Shown here piece after piece: positions 29,012-37,701 of a DNA stretch of 64,000 nucleotides. The notes beneath the pieces are model-generated. The model saw only the letters and a list, made by a program, of their open reading frames with translations. It had not been told where the DNA came from and made no database searches. The stretch spans positions 1,116,001-1,180,000 of the forward strand of contig NZ_JAJOMY010000001.1 in the NCBI RefSeq assembly GCF_024699945.1, in the 5' to 3' direction. Source of the DNA: Phenylobacterium sp. J426 (GTDB lineage Bacteria; Pseudomonadota; Alphaproteobacteria; Caulobacterales; Caulobacteraceae). The position numbers were made by a program, and so were the translations under genes. The number at the start of each line of letters is the position of its first letter. Position 1 is the stretch's first letter.

Positions 29012-30211
29012 TTAAGCAGCGCCCCGCACAGCCTGGACGATCTTCTCGGCGCCGTCCGAGAGGTCGTTCGCGGCGATGACGTTCAAGCCGCTCTCATTGA
29101 TGATCTTCTTGCCCAGGTCGACGTTGGTGCCCTCCAGACGGACGACCAGCGGCACCTTCAGCCCCACTTCCTTCACCGCCTCGACAACGCCTTCGGCGAT
29201 GATGTCGCAGCGCATGATGCCGCCGAAGATGTTCACCAGGATGCCCTTCACGTTCGGGTCCGCGGTGATGATCTTGAAGGCCGCCGTCACCTTCTCCTTC
29301 GAGGCGCCGCCACCCACGTCCAGGAAGTTGGCGGGCTCGGCGCCGTAGAGCTTGATGATGTCCATGGTGGCCATGGCCAGGCCGGCGCCATTGACCATGC
29401 AGCCGATCTCGCCGTCGAGCGCGATGTAGCTGAGGTCGTACTTGGAGGCCTCGATCTCCTTCGGGTCCTCCTCGCTCTCGTCGCGAAGCTCGACGACATC
29501 CTTGTGACGGAAGAGCGCGTTCGAGTCGAAGCTCACCTTGGCGTCGAGCACACGCAGGTGGTCGTCGCCCGTGACGATCAGCGGGTTGATCTCCAGCATC
29601 GACATGTCCTTGGCCAGGAACGCCGTGTAGAGCTGGTTCAGCAGCGTCGCCGCTTCCTTCGCCAGGCCGCCGGTCAGGCCGAGCGCCTTGGCCAGCTTCC
29701 GGGTGTGGTGCGGGAAGACGCCGGTGGCCGGATCGATCGAGAAGGTGACGATCTTCTCGGGCGTGTCGTGAGCGACTTCCTCGATGTCCATGCCGCCTTC
29801 GGTGGACGCCACGACCGAGACCCAGCTCGTTTCGCGGTCGACCAGCAGCGACAGGTAGAATTCCTTGGCGATCTGGGCGCCTTCCTCGATGTAGAGGCGG
29901 TTCACCTGCTTGCCGGCGGGGCCCGTCTGGTGCGTCACCAGCACCCGGCCCAGCATCTCGGCGGCATTGGCCTTCACGTCCTCGACGCTCTTGACCACAC
30001 GCACGCCGCCCTTGGCGTCGGGGCCCAGCCCCTCGAACTTGCCTTTGCCGCGCCCGCCGGCGTGGATCTGCGACTTCACCACGAAGACCGGCCCGCCCAG
30101 CTTTTCGGCGGCTTGCACGGCTTCATCGACGGAGAACGCGGGATAGCCGCGCGGGACCGCGACGCCGAACTCTGCGAGGACGGCTTTGGCTTGGTGTTCG
30201 TGGATGTTCAT
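29012..30211 (-). CDS. sucC: Succinyl-CoA synthetase beta subunit
   Basis: Nucleotide- and succinate-binding subunit of succinate-CoA ligase. At 399 aa it has the ATP-grasp N-terminal domain ([34 protein letters not shown]) and the ligase domain ([52 protein letters not shown]). The start at 30211 is chosen because it gives the invariant MNIHEHQAK; the upstream in-frame extension to 30292 has no homology. First gene of the suc operon; the 162-bp gap to the next gene likely holds its promoter. In related genomes mdh is often directly upstream; here mdh lies 4.5 kb away. Confidence 0.97.
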   Translation of the reverse strand: MNIHEHQAKAVLAEFGVAVPRGYPAFSVDEAVQAAEKLGGPVFVVKSQIHAGGRGKGKFEGLGPDAKGGVRVVKSVEDVKANAAEMLGRVLVTHQTGPAGKQVNRLYIEEGAQIAKEFYLSLLVDRETSWVSVVASTEGGMDIEEVAHDTPEKIVTFSIDPATGVFPHHTRKLAKALGLTGGLAKEAATLLNQLYTAFLAKDMSMLEINPLIVTGDDHLRVLDAKVSFDSNALFRHKDVVELRDESEEDPKEIEASKYDLSYIALDGEIGCMVNGAGLAMATMDIIKLYGAEPANFLDVGGGASKEKVTAAFKIITADPNVKGILVNIFGGIMRCDIIAEGVVEAVKEVGLKVPLVVRLEGTNVDLGKKIINESGLNVIAANDLSDGAEKIVQAVRGAA

Positions 30212-30373
30212 GAGGCCTTGGAGCGCTTTTCCAGAGGCTCGCCGCGGTCGGAGCCGGGGCGAGTGACGGGGCTTATAGGCGCCGCGTCCCACGATGACAA
30301 CCGCGCGAGGCCCCCTGAACAGCGTTCTCGTGCGCGATGCTCTCCCAGGGTGAGCAAGCCTGCGGCAGACCGA

Positions 30374-30922
30374 TTATCCGAAGAACATCTGCCACATCGT
30401 TCGCCCCGGGATGAAGGCGATGAAGAAGTTGATCGCGAAGGCTCCGTAGAACAGACCCATCATGCTGCGGCGGTGCCGGGCGACGTTGTGGCGCTTCGCC
30501 GCGAGAACCGCCAGCGGCAGGATGAGCAGGGTCCAGCCGGTGAAGAGGTGCAGCAGCGACCAGGCGCCATCGTTGAGCTCGGTGATGAGCAGGGTGACGC
30601 CGGCCGTCACCGAAACCAGCGACACCCAGGTCCAGCCGGCCAAACGGTGGAACGCGCGGCCCTTCCGCGCCGCCATCAGAACGCCGCCGAGCACGAGCGC
30701 GGCCAGCGCCGTGATCAGGTGGATCTTGATCGGCGTCGACAGGTCGGCGAACAGCTCAAGATCCGGTGCGTGCGGGCGGGCCCGCCCGACCATCTGGAAC
30801 ACCGCCAACCAGAAAGGGCCAAGCGCCAGCGCCAGGATCAGCGCCACGACGCCCATGCTGAGGGCGAACCAGGGCGCGAAGCCCATCGGCTTGCGGACGG
30901 GCTTTCCGAGGGGTTGCGACAT
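30374..30922 (-). CDS. DUF2306 multi-pass membrane protein
   Basis: A 182-aa inner-membrane protein of the DUF2306 family, function unknown. Five hydrophobic helices are visible (FALSMGVVALILALALGPFW; IHLITALAALVLGGVLMAA; LAGWTWVSLVSVTAGVTLLI; LLHLFTGWTLLILPLAVLAA; MMGLFYGAFAINFFIAFIPG). Conserved membrane His (KIHLIT, RAFHRLAGW, LLHLFTG, RHRRSMMG) could bind heme. It is divergent from a membrane-anchored LytTR regulator (159-bp gap), and such pairs often act together. It converges away from sucC by 162 bp. Confidence 0.84.
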   Translation of the reverse strand: MSQPLGKPVRKPMGFAPWFALSMGVVALILALALGPFWLAVFQMVGRARPHAPDLELFADLSTPIKIHLITALAALVLGGVLMAARKGRAFHRLAGWTWVSLVSVTAGVTLLITELNDGAWSLLHLFTGWTLLILPLAVLAAKRHNVARHRRSMMGLFYGAFAINFFIAFIPGRTMWQMFFG

Positions 30923-31081
30923 GCTCTATCTCCGATGCTCGAGGGCGCTCCACGCGGGCGGCGCCGGCTTCGAACCGGGTGATGACGGGGTGTCGGTGAG
31001 GGCGCGACAGGCGATGCGTCGGACAACGGCCAGGCTTCGCGAACGGCCGCGGGTCGCCGTTCACGCTTCGCGAGCGGCGCC

Positions 31082-31843
31082 GTGAGCGGCTTCTTGCAAC
31101 GCTTCACGCCCTATGAAGAAGCCCGCGGTTGGCTGCGCGGCTTGGCGGTGGCGGGTGCGTCCGGGCTCTTCCTGACGATCGCCGGCGCGTTCGGCACCAT
31201 CGACGCCCCGCTCCACGTGCGCTTCGCTTACTGGATGAGCCTCATGCTGCTCGGCTACGGCTGGGGCGCGTTCGTCGCGCGCTGGTTCTTCCGCGGCGGC
31301 CGCCGCCGGACGAGCAGCCTCTGGCTGGATGCGGCCCTGGCGGCCCTGTTGATGTCGATTCCGTTCACCGGCGTAGTGGCCGTCGCTTCGGGCCTCATGT
31401 TCGGCGCCCGGTTCGACCTCAGCGCGATCCCGGTCCTGTTCATCTCGGTGCTCGCCGTGGCCATCGCCATCACGGTGATCAACATGCTGATCAGATCCCG
31501 CCAGGCGGCGAAAGCCGCCGCCGCGCCGGCGCCCCCGAAGTTCCTGGAACGCCTCCCGCTCAAGCTTCGGGGGGCCGAGGTCTGGGCGGTCGAGGCCGAG
31601 GACCATTACCTGCGCCTGCACACCTCCAAGGGGCAGGACCTGATCCTGATGCGGCTGGCTGATGCGATCGCCGAACTGGACGGGATCGAGGGACTGCAGG
31701 TTCACCGCTCCTGGTGGGTGGCCCGCGACGCCATCACCGACGCCAGGCGCGGCGACGGTCGTGCGACGCTGACGTTGAAGGGGGCCCAAGTGCCCGTCAG
31801 CCGCACCTACGCCGGCGTGCTGCGCGAGCGCGGCTGGATCTAG
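31082..31843 (+). CDS. Membrane-anchored LytTR-family DNA-binding regulator
   Basis: A 253-aa protein with about four N-terminal TM helices (residues about 20-40, 48-68, 80-102, 115-138) and a C-terminal LytTR DNA-binding domain (residues about 160-250: LRGAEVWAVEAEDHYLRLHT, LADAIAELDGIEGLQVHRSW, TLKGAQVPVSRTYAGVLRER). There is no receiver domain, so it is not a classical two-component response regulator. The start is GTG at 31082. The divergent DUF2306 gene is the obvious partner or target; LytTR regulators with membrane partners are described as LytTR regulatory systems. The end overlaps the convergent GNAT gene by 4 bp. Confidence 0.87.
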   Translation: MSGFLQRFTPYEEARGWLRGLAVAGASGLFLTIAGAFGTIDAPLHVRFAYWMSLMLLGYGWGAFVARWFFRGGRRRTSSLWLDAALAALLMSIPFTGVVAVASGLMFGARFDLSAIPVLFISVLAVAIAITVINMLIRSRQAAKAAAAPAPPKFLERLPLKLRGAEVWAVEAEDHYLRLHTSKGQDLILMRLADAIAELDGIEGLQVHRSWWVARDAITDARRGDGRATLTLKGAQVPVSRTYAGVLRERGWI

Positions 31844-32382
31844 CGCGGCCGCCGGGCCATCCACGCGTCGCGGCTCTGCCCCCAGACGTCGACGGGAACG
31901 TTCAGCGGCGGGGGCAACACCGCCTGGCGCAGGATGCGCGAGCCCAATCGCTGCGCCACGCGCTGTGAGTTCACATTGGCGTCTTCGATGGTGTGGATCA
32001 CCTCGTCCCAGCCCAGGGTGTGGAAGGCCCAATCGATCGCAGCCTCCGCCGCTTCCGGCGCATAGCCTCGGCCCCACCGTCCGCGCACAATCCCCCACCC
32101 GACCTCAGTGCCCGGCCAGCCCTCCGGCTGCCACGGTCCGACGCGGCCGACCCACGCGCCGGTCGCCTTCTCGACGACGGAGAACATCGAGAAGCCGCGC
32201 ACCAGCCACGCTCCGGCCATCGTCGCCATCACACGCCAGGCGCCCGCCCGGGTCTGGACGCCGCCGATCCAGCGCGCCGCTTCCTCGTCCGCGGCGAACG
32301 CGGCCCACGGCTCGAAGTCCTCGGGTCTGGGCGCCCGCAGAATGAGGCGTTCTGTCTCAAGCGTCGGTATTGGATTCTCCAC
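31840..32382 (-). CDS. GNAT-family N-acetyltransferase (RimJ/RimL-like)
   Basis: A 180-aa acetyltransferase. The N-terminus is typical of the RimJ/RimL group (PTLETERLILRAPRPEDFEPWA). The central part holds GRVGPWQPEGWPGTEVGWGI, and the acetyl-CoA site is GRWGRGYAPEAAEAAIDWAF (R-x-x-G-x-G/A type). The end carries TIEDANVNSQRVAQRLG, the usual asparagine motif. Substrate (ribosomal protein, small amine or antibiotic) cannot be predicted. It converges with the LytTR gene, overlapping 4 bp. Confidence 0.88.
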   Translation of the reverse strand: MENPIPTLETERLILRAPRPEDFEPWAAFAADEEAARWIGGVQTRAGAWRVMATMAGAWLVRGFSMFSVVEKATGAWVGRVGPWQPEGWPGTEVGWGIVRGRWGRGYAPEAAEAAIDWAFHTLGWDEVIHTIEDANVNSQRVAQRLGSRILRQAVLPPPLNVPVDVWGQSRDAWMARRPR

Positions 32383-32513
32383 GTTTTTGAGCCCTTATCT
32401 GGAATCGGGAGAGAGTTCGGGGTGTGGGGCGTCACGCGCGCGGCTGGGGAGCCGCGCCGGTCAGCAAGCTCCTGCCTTCAGCGTCGAGGGACCCGTACCA
32501 CGCGAGGTCGCCG

Positions 32514-33725
32514 ATGGCGTACGACCAGTTCGAAGACGAAGTGCAGACCGGTCCGGCCCGCCGGGCGGGCGGCGGCGGTCGTCTTGTCGTGGCCGGCGTC
32601 GTCTCCGCCTGTGCGCTGGGTGTGGGCTTCGGCCTGTGGGCTCGACCCTCGGCCGCCGAACGTGGCGATGCGCCCCTGCCGCCCAAGCCCGAGCTCGAGA
32701 TCGAGGCCCCGAACCGCAAGCTGCAGATCGTGCTCGACGACAGCCCGGCCCCCATGGGCCCCCTGCTGGATGTCATGCCGTCCTATGACGCCGGGACCCA
32801 CGCACCGGCGCCCGCGCCCGAGCTGCTGGCGCCGAAGGGCCCGCGCGCCGGCCTGATGAAGGTGGACGCCGTCGCCGTTCCGGTCGCGGCGGCGCCCGCG
32901 GTGATCCCGGCTGTCGTCCCGCCAAGGTCCGAACCCGCTGCGGCCAAGGCGGAGGCCCCGAAGCCCGCGGCCGCCAAGGTCGAGAAGCGCAAGGCCGAGA
33001 GGAAGCCGGCAGGTGACCCCGCCAAGGCCGCGGCGGCGAAGAGTTCTGAGGTCAGGAAGGTCGCGAAGACCGAGAAGGTCCAGCCGAAGAAGGCCGCGTC
33101 CGCCACCGCCAGCAGGGCGCGGGAGGTCAAGGTCGCCAAGGCCCAGGCCAAGACGCAGAAGGCCGAGCCCAGGGCGCAGAAGGCGGATCCGAACAAGCTG
33201 AGCAAGCTGACCAAGGCTGTGCAGACGGCGCCCAAGACCATCAAGGCCAAGGCCGAGGTGGCCGAACGGAAGGCCAGGCGGGAGTTGGAGCTGGCCGAAG
33301 GCAAACGAGCGGAGCGGGCGAAAGCCAAGAAGCTCGCCGAACCCAAGGCGAAGGGTGCGGCCGCGAAAGCCAAGCCCCAGGTCGAGAAGGCCGCCGCGCC
33401 GAAGAAGCAGGTCACGCCGCGCGGAGAGGGACCGATGCGCGTGGCGCGCAACAACGCCCGGCCGGCCGGTTGCGCCTCGGCCGATCCGGGTGAGGCGCTG
33501 GTCTGCGCAGACCCCCGGCTCACCCAGCGAGATCGCCAGCTGCAGCGGGCCTTCCGCAACGCGGAAGCCGCCGGCGTTCCGGCGTCGGCCCTGCAACGGC
33601 AGCAGGAGCGCTGGCGCCAGGCCCGCGCCGCCGCCGCCCGAGACGGCTCCTGGGCGGTGGAGGACGTCTATGAGGCTCGTATCGCCGAGTTGAACGACTT
33701 GGCCCGGGACGCGCGCGACGACTAG
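32514..33725 (+). CDS. Single-pass envelope protein with Lys/Ala-rich linker and LprI-like C-terminal domain
   Basis: A 403-aa protein with a short cytoplasmic N-terminus, one TM helix (residues about 25-44, RLVVAGVVSACALGVGFGLW) and a long periplasmic region. The middle (residues about 150-310) is a low-complexity Lys/Ala/Glu repeat reminiscent of TonB or TolA linkers. The C-terminal 85 residues (GCASADPGEALVCADPRLTQ, RDRQLQRAFRNAEA, QRQQERWRQARAA) resemble the lysozyme inhibitor LprI domain but lack the last cysteine. Start 32514 is chosen by a GAGG ribosome binding site; an open upstream extension has no homology. A paralogue follows 83 bp downstream. Function is inferred: envelope or peptidoglycan contact. 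Confidence 0.75.
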   Translation: MAYDQFEDEVQTGPARRAGGGGRLVVAGVVSACALGVGFGLWARPSAAERGDAPLPPKPELEIEAPNRKLQIVLDDSPAPMGPLLDVMPSYDAGTHAPAPAPELLAPKGPRAGLMKVDAVAVPVAAAPAVIPAVVPPRSEPAAAKAEAPKPAAAKVEKRKAERKPAGDPAKAAAAKSSEVRKVAKTEKVQPKKAASATASRAREVKVAKAQAKTQKAEPRAQKADPNKLSKLTKAVQTAPKTIKAKAEVAERKARRELELAEGKRAERAKAKKLAEPKAKGAAAKAKPQVEKAAAPKKQVTPRGEGPMRVARNNARPAGCASADPGEALVCADPRLTQRDRQLQRAFRNAEAAGVPASALQRQQERWRQARAAAARDGSWAVEDVYEARIAELNDLARDARDD

Positions 33726-33808
33726 TTCAGAACGACCTTTGCTTTTGCAACGGCGCTCGCCGTCGCGCGCTTTGCATGCCTTGAGGGACGCAGACGACGG
33801 ACTGCGCG

Positions 33809-34640
33809 ATGACGAGCGAGCACCCGGGCGGGAGCTACAACGGCTTTTCCGGACAGGGATTTTCAAGGCCGGGAGGGCCGGATACCGGCCTCCGGATCGA
33901 GCGGCCCGCGGCGAACCATGAGCCGCGCCCCGAGGCTCGGCAGTTCGAGCCCCACGAATACCGCCTGCCGCAGCCGCGGCGCGGGGTCTCCCGCGGCATG
34001 CTGCTGGGCGGGGTTGGCGTCGCTCTTGGCCTGGGCCTGCTGTTCGGCGTGTTCGCCAAGCCCGACTTCGGCGCCGGACGGCCGCGATCGCGGGCCGATG
34101 CAGCCGGTGACCCGCACGGCCGAAGACACGGTGAGCACGCCGGTCCCGGTCGAAGTCGCGGCCGTCGCACCGACGCCGCCGCCTAAGCCGGCAGGCAAGC
34201 TCGATGTTCTGCCGCCTGACCTCGCCCGCGCCGCGGAGGCGAACGCATCGATCGCCGCCGCGCGTGCGCCCGCCCCACGACCTCAGCCTCGGCCGGCGCC
34301 GACGCTTGAGGCCCCCGCCCCCGCGCCACGAGAGATCGCGCCGGCTCCCAGGTTCGCGGAAGCGCCGGCTCCCGCCATGGCTCGGCCCAGCTTCGACTGC
34401 CGCTACGCCGGCACCCGGGCCGAGCGGATGGTCTGCGGCGACGCCGAACTGGCCCGCCTCGACCGGCAGCTGGATCGCGCCTTCGATCGTGCGGTCTCGT
34501 CGGGCATACCGTATCGCGCGTTGCGCGCCGAGCAGGACGACTGGCTGTCGATCCGCGAACAGGCGGCCCGCCGATCACCCGAGGCGGTGGAGAGCATCTA
34601 CCGGCAACGCATCGCCGAACTGGACGACCTCAGCCGCTAA
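33809..34640 (+). CDS. Second LprI-like single-pass envelope protein, frame broken once
   Basis: Paralogue of the preceding gene. The N-terminal frame has one TM helix (GMLLGGVGVALGLGLLFGVF, residues about 63-82). The C-terminal frame has a proline-rich linker (PTPPPKPAGKLDVLPPDLA) and an LprI-like domain (FDCRYAGTRAERMVCGDAEL, LDRQLDRAFDRAVSSG, LRAEQDDWLSIREQAA). The two frames meet near 34065-34090, where deleting one base (for example in the GG at 34076-34077) gives a continuous 276-aa product. The last LprI cysteine is missing, as in the paralogue. A strong terminator follows. Likely periplasmic; partner unknown. A sequencing indel is the simplest explanation of the break. Confidence 0.7.
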
Positions 34641-34645
34641 CGAAA

Positions 34646-34671
34646 AGGCCTCCGGTTCGCACCGGAGGCCT
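34646..34671. terminator. Bidirectional terminator between LprI-like gene and mdh
   Basis: A perfect 10-bp stem, AGGCCTCCGG (34646-34655) with CCGGAGGCCT (34662-34671), closed by a 6-nt loop TTCGCA. It follows the plus-strand stop by 5 bp and precedes the convergent mdh stop by 24 bp. The upstream AAAA (34643-34646) would give a U-tract on the minus strand, supporting use by mdh. Confidence 0.8.
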
Positions 34672-34695
34672 CTGGATCGCCTGAAGCGCTGAGCC

Positions 34696-35685
34696 TCAGC
34701 CCAGCATGTCCTTCACCGTGTCGCGCTCGCCGACCAGCTCGTCGTTGGTGATCGCGATCTTCGACTTGGCGAAGTCGTCCATCTCGTAACTGGTGACGAC
34801 CTCGTAGGCGCCGGGCGCCGTCGTCTTCACGGGCATGCCGGCCCAGACGCCGTCGGCGAAGCCGTAACGGCCTTCCGACGCGACGGCGACCGAGTGGATC
34901 GCGCCGGGGGTCACAAGGTCCCGCACATGGTCGATCAGGGCATTGGCCGCCGAGGCCGCGGAGCTCTGGCCGCGGGCCTCGATAATGGCCGCGCCGCGCT
35001 TGCCCACCGTCGGCAGGTATTCGTTCTCCAGCCAGGCCCGGTCGGTGATGACGTCCGTCACCGCCTTGCCGCCGATCTTGGCGTGGGTGAAGTCAGCGAA
35101 CATCGTCGGGCTGTGGTTGCCGTAGATGAACAGCTCGCTGACATCGTTGATGGAGACGCCCGCCTTCTTGGCCAGCTGTGCGCGGCCGCGGTTCTCGTCC
35201 AGGCGAACCATGGCGGTGAAGCGGTCCGGCGTCAGGCGCTTCGCCTGGCTCGCCGCGATCATGCAGTTGGTGTTGCAGGGATTGCCCACCACCGCGACGC
35301 GGGCGTCGTCGGCGGCCACCTCGTCGATCGCCCGGCCCTGGGCGATGAAGATCTTGCCGTTGTCCTTCAGGAGGTCAGCGCGCTCCATGCCGGGACCGCG
35401 GGGCTTGGAGCCGACCAGCAGGTTCCAGTTCGCGTCCTTGAAGGCGACCTTCGGATCGTCGGTCAGCACCATGTCCTGCAGCAGCGGAAAGGCGCAGTCC
35501 TCCAGCTCCATCGCCACGCCCTTCAGCGCCTTCTGCGGACCCTCCGCCGGAATTTCGAGCAGTTGCAGGATGACCGGTTGGTCCTTGCCCAGCATTTCGC
35601 CCGAGGCGATGCGGAACAGCAGCGCGTAGCCGATGTTGCCGGCGGCTCCGGTGACGGCGACGCGGATGGGCGGCTTCGAGGCCAT
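34696..35685 (-). CDS. mdh: Malate dehydrogenase, cytosolic-type
   Basis: NAD-dependent oxidation of malate to oxaloacetate in the TCA cycle. At 329 aa it belongs to the cytosolic/chloroplast-like MDH group. The NAD-binding motif is [20 protein letters not shown] (residues about 9-28). [24 protein letters not shown] and the catalytic His in [11 protein letters not shown] are present. Start 35685 (MASKPPIRV) is chosen over an open upstream extension that overlaps the divergent HIT gene. In relatives it is commonly the first gene before sucCDAB; here a five-gene accessory block separates them. Confidence 0.96.
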   Translation of the reverse strand: MASKPPIRVAVTGAAGNIGYALLFRIASGEMLGKDQPVILQLLEIPAEGPQKALKGVAMELEDCAFPLLQDMVLTDDPKVAFKDANWNLLVGSKPRGPGMERADLLKDNGKIFIAQGRAIDEVAADDARVAVVGNPCNTNCMIAASQAKRLTPDRFTAMVRLDENRGRAQLAKKAGVSINDVSELFIYGNHSPTMFADFTHAKIGGKAVTDVITDRAWLENEYLPTVGKRGAAIIEARGQSSAASAANALIDHVRDLVTPGAIHSVAVASEGRYGFADGVWAGMPVKTTAPGAYEVVTSYEMDDFAKSKIAITNDELVGERDTVKDMLG

Positions 35686-35770
35686 GGGGCGGCTCCTTGG
35701 AAAGCTGGGAATGTCGGCCGGGTCCCTAACCAATTGACGGGCATGCTGCAATGCCGCAGCGGTGGCGCCG

Positions 35771-36187
35771 ATGTTCAAGCTCGATCCCGCCTTCGAAGCC
35801 ACGTCCGAGCCGCTGGTCGAACTCGACCTCTGCCACGCCCGGCTCCAGGACGATGCGCGCTATCCGTGGATCGTGCTGATCCCGCGGCGGGCAACGATCC
35901 GCGAATTGGACCAGCTCAGCGCGGACGATCGCGCGCGCCTGATGGAAGAAATGGTCCTCGCCGGCGCCGCCGTGCGCCGGATTGGCCACGAGTTGGCGCG
36001 ACCGGTGGAGAAACTCAACATCGGGCAGCTCGGCAATGTCACGCCGCAGCTGCATGTCCACGTCGTCGGACGCCGGGCCGACGACCCCGCCTGGCCGGGT
36101 CCGGTGTGGGGGAATGGCGAGGCCCGGCGCTATCGGCCGGCCGAACTGTCGACCGCCCTGCTTACGGGGCGCGCCGCGTTAGCGTGA
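35771..36187 (+). CDS. HIT-family (histidine triad) protein
   Basis: A 138-aa HIT-domain nucleotide hydrolase or transferase-like protein. The C-terminal triad region reads [13 protein letters not shown], a variant (QxHxH) of the HxHxH motif; earlier segments [10 protein letters not shown] and KLNIGQLGN match the HIT fold. Start could be ATG 35771 or GTG 35762 (three residues longer). It is divergent from mdh with an 85-bp gap. Its 3' end overlaps the convergent secreted-protein gene by 26 bp. Substrate is not predictable. Confidence 0.85.
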   Translation: MFKLDPAFEATSEPLVELDLCHARLQDDARYPWIVLIPRRATIRELDQLSADDRARLMEEMVLAGAAVRRIGHELARPVEKLNIGQLGNVTPQLHVHVVGRRADDPAWPGPVWGNGEARRYRPAELSTALLTGRAALA

Positions 36188-36659
36188 CGGGCTGGCCATT
36201 CATCTCGCCTCGCCAACCGTTCGGCCCATAGCTCAGCGTCGCGGTCTTGCCGCCATCGAAGGTCAGCCGAACGCCTGCGCCGTCCCGTTCCACGGCGTCC
36301 AGGAAGCCGGAGCCCGCAGGCGCGCCGGCCCGGCTCAAGTCGCGCCAGGCGCCTTCCACCACGCCGTTGTTCCGGTCCACGAGTTGCAAGTCGTAGAGCG
36401 AGCCGCCGGCGCCGGCGAGCCGCCAGCCGCCATCCAGCGGGCCCTGGAAGCTCTGGGCCGAAACCAGCGACGCTTTCAGCCGGCTATCGTAGGCCGGGCC
36501 GCTTAGTTGGGGCGCCGGCGCGACGAGGGGAATCGCCTCTGTCGGATCCACCTGCTCGGCCACCGGCGTGGCTGGGACCTGAAGCGCGGGCTGCGCGTTC
36601 GCGGCCCAGGCGCCCAGCGCCGCCGCGATGCCCACCAGAGCTCCCGTCGTCGTCTTCAT
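36162..36659 (-). CDS. Secreted protein of unknown function
   Basis: A 165-aa protein with a signal peptide (TGALVGIAAALGAWAANAQ, cleavage after ANA near residue 22). A Pro/Ala-rich segment follows, then a beta-rich domain ([62 protein letters not shown]). The pattern resembles small periplasmic or lipoprotein-like beta barrels but I do not recognise the family. Start 36659 (MKTTTG) gives the clean signal peptide; the frame is open to 36686. It overlaps the convergent HIT gene at their ends. Confidence 0.75.
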   Translation of the reverse strand: MKTTTGALVGIAAALGAWAANAQPALQVPATPVAEQVDPTEAIPLVAPAPQLSGPAYDSRLKASLVSAQSFQGPLDGGWRLAGAGGSLYDLQLVDRNNGVVEGAWRDLSRAGAPAGSGFLDAVERDGAGVRLTFDGGKTATLSYGPNGWRGEMNGQPVTLTRRAP

Positions 36660-36763
36660 CCCACGCACTGTCCTCTGCAACGCCAAGCTTGGCTATGGAT
36701 TTGACGAGCCGTTCAGGCTCGCGAAGCCCTATGAACGCGCGAGTTCGCGATTAGGATGGGCCC

Positions 36764-37153
36764 ATGGCCCCTCGCCCGCTCCGCTACGACGCCGACGCCC
36801 GCAACGTCCTGGGCGAGGAACTCCAGCCGTGTTCGCTGGATCCGGTGACCGGCTTCTTCCGCAACGGCTGCTGCGAGACCGGCCCTCACGACACGGGCAT
36901 GCACACCGTGTGTGCGGTCATGACCGCCGAGTTCCTCGCCTATTCGAAGGCCGCCGGAAACGATCTCTCGACGCCATTGCCGGAATACGGCTTCCCGGGC
37001 CTCAAGCCGGGCGACCGTTGGTGCCTTTGCGCCCCGCGGTGGAAGGAGGCGCTGGACGCCGGCGCCGCGCCGAGGGTGGTGCTCGAGAGCACGCATGAGG
37101 AGACCCTGGCGATCGTGCCCTTGGGGGTCCTCAAGGACCACGCCGCGGCGTGA
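36764..37153 (+). CDS. DUF2237 family protein
   Basis: A 129-aa protein of the DUF2237 family, function unknown. Recognisable features are NVLGEELQPCS, the segment TGFFRNGCCETGPHDTGMHT, and VCAVMTAEFLAYSKAAGNDL. Later motifs include PEYGFPGLKPGDRWCLCAPR and WKEALDAGAAPRVVLESTHE. Five conserved cysteines (C33, CC, C, CLC) suggest metal binding or a redox role. Start 36764 has AGGATGGG upstream, a weak ribosome binding site. It converges with the ThpR gene, a 1-bp gap. Confidence 0.88.
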   Translation: MAPRPLRYDADARNVLGEELQPCSLDPVTGFFRNGCCETGPHDTGMHTVCAVMTAEFLAYSKAAGNDLSTPLPEYGFPGLKPGDRWCLCAPRWKEALDAGAAPRVVLESTHEETLAIVPLGVLKDHAAA

Positions 37154-37154
37154 G

Positions 37155-37692
37155 CTAGCCGAGCGGGTACTCGGCCTCCAGGCGATAATGCGCGCCCTCG
37201 CTACCCAGCGTCGAGGAGTAGAGACCGAAACGGTCGACCGTGATCGGCGGCGACTTCAGCAGGTTATGTCCCTGGATCCAGGCGCCGACCTCGGCCGGGT
37301 CGGCCTGTTTCAGATAGGCCAGGGTCACATGCGGCTTGTAGTTGCGCTTCTCGGGCTTCAGGCCGGCGCGCCGGGCCGCCGTCTCGCACGCATCGGCCAG
37401 GCGGCGCAGCATCGGGCTCTCCTCGACGCCGGCCCAGATCGCGTGGATGTCGCGGCCTTCGCCGAAGGCGCCCTGCGCCCTCCAGCACGATCTCGAAAGG
37501 CGGCACGTCGATCCCGGACAATTCCGCATCGAGGTCACGGGCCACGTCCTGACGCACCTCGCCGAAGAAGCGAAGGGTTATGTGCAGGCTCTCCGGCGGC
37601 CGCCAGCGCGCGAATTCGACGCCGCTCTGACGGCGGATCAGGCCCTTCACGATCTCTGGCGGCAGGGCGAGCGCCGCGAACAGGCGTATCAT
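37155..37692 (-). CDS. thpR: RNA 2',3'-cyclic phosphodiesterase ThpR, frame broken once
   Basis: 2H phosphoesterase that opens 2',3'-cyclic phosphates on RNA. Both HxT motifs are present: SLHITLRFFG (residues about 36-45) and KPHVTLAYLKQ in the second half. The halves are in different frames that meet at a CCC run (37471-37473 plus strand). With two Cs the product is continuous, VLEGAGAFGEGRDIHAIWAG, 178 aa, a normal length. It is 9 bp downstream of the SGNH esterase gene on the same strand, so probably co-transcribed. The break is most simply a sequencing insertion. Confidence 0.84.
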
Positions 37693-37701
37693 GCCCTCTG
37701 C

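Noticed and set aside
28865..30982. 705-codon open frame opposite sucC and DUF2306
   Set aside because: Runs across two unrelated reverse-strand genes; composition typical of a shadow.
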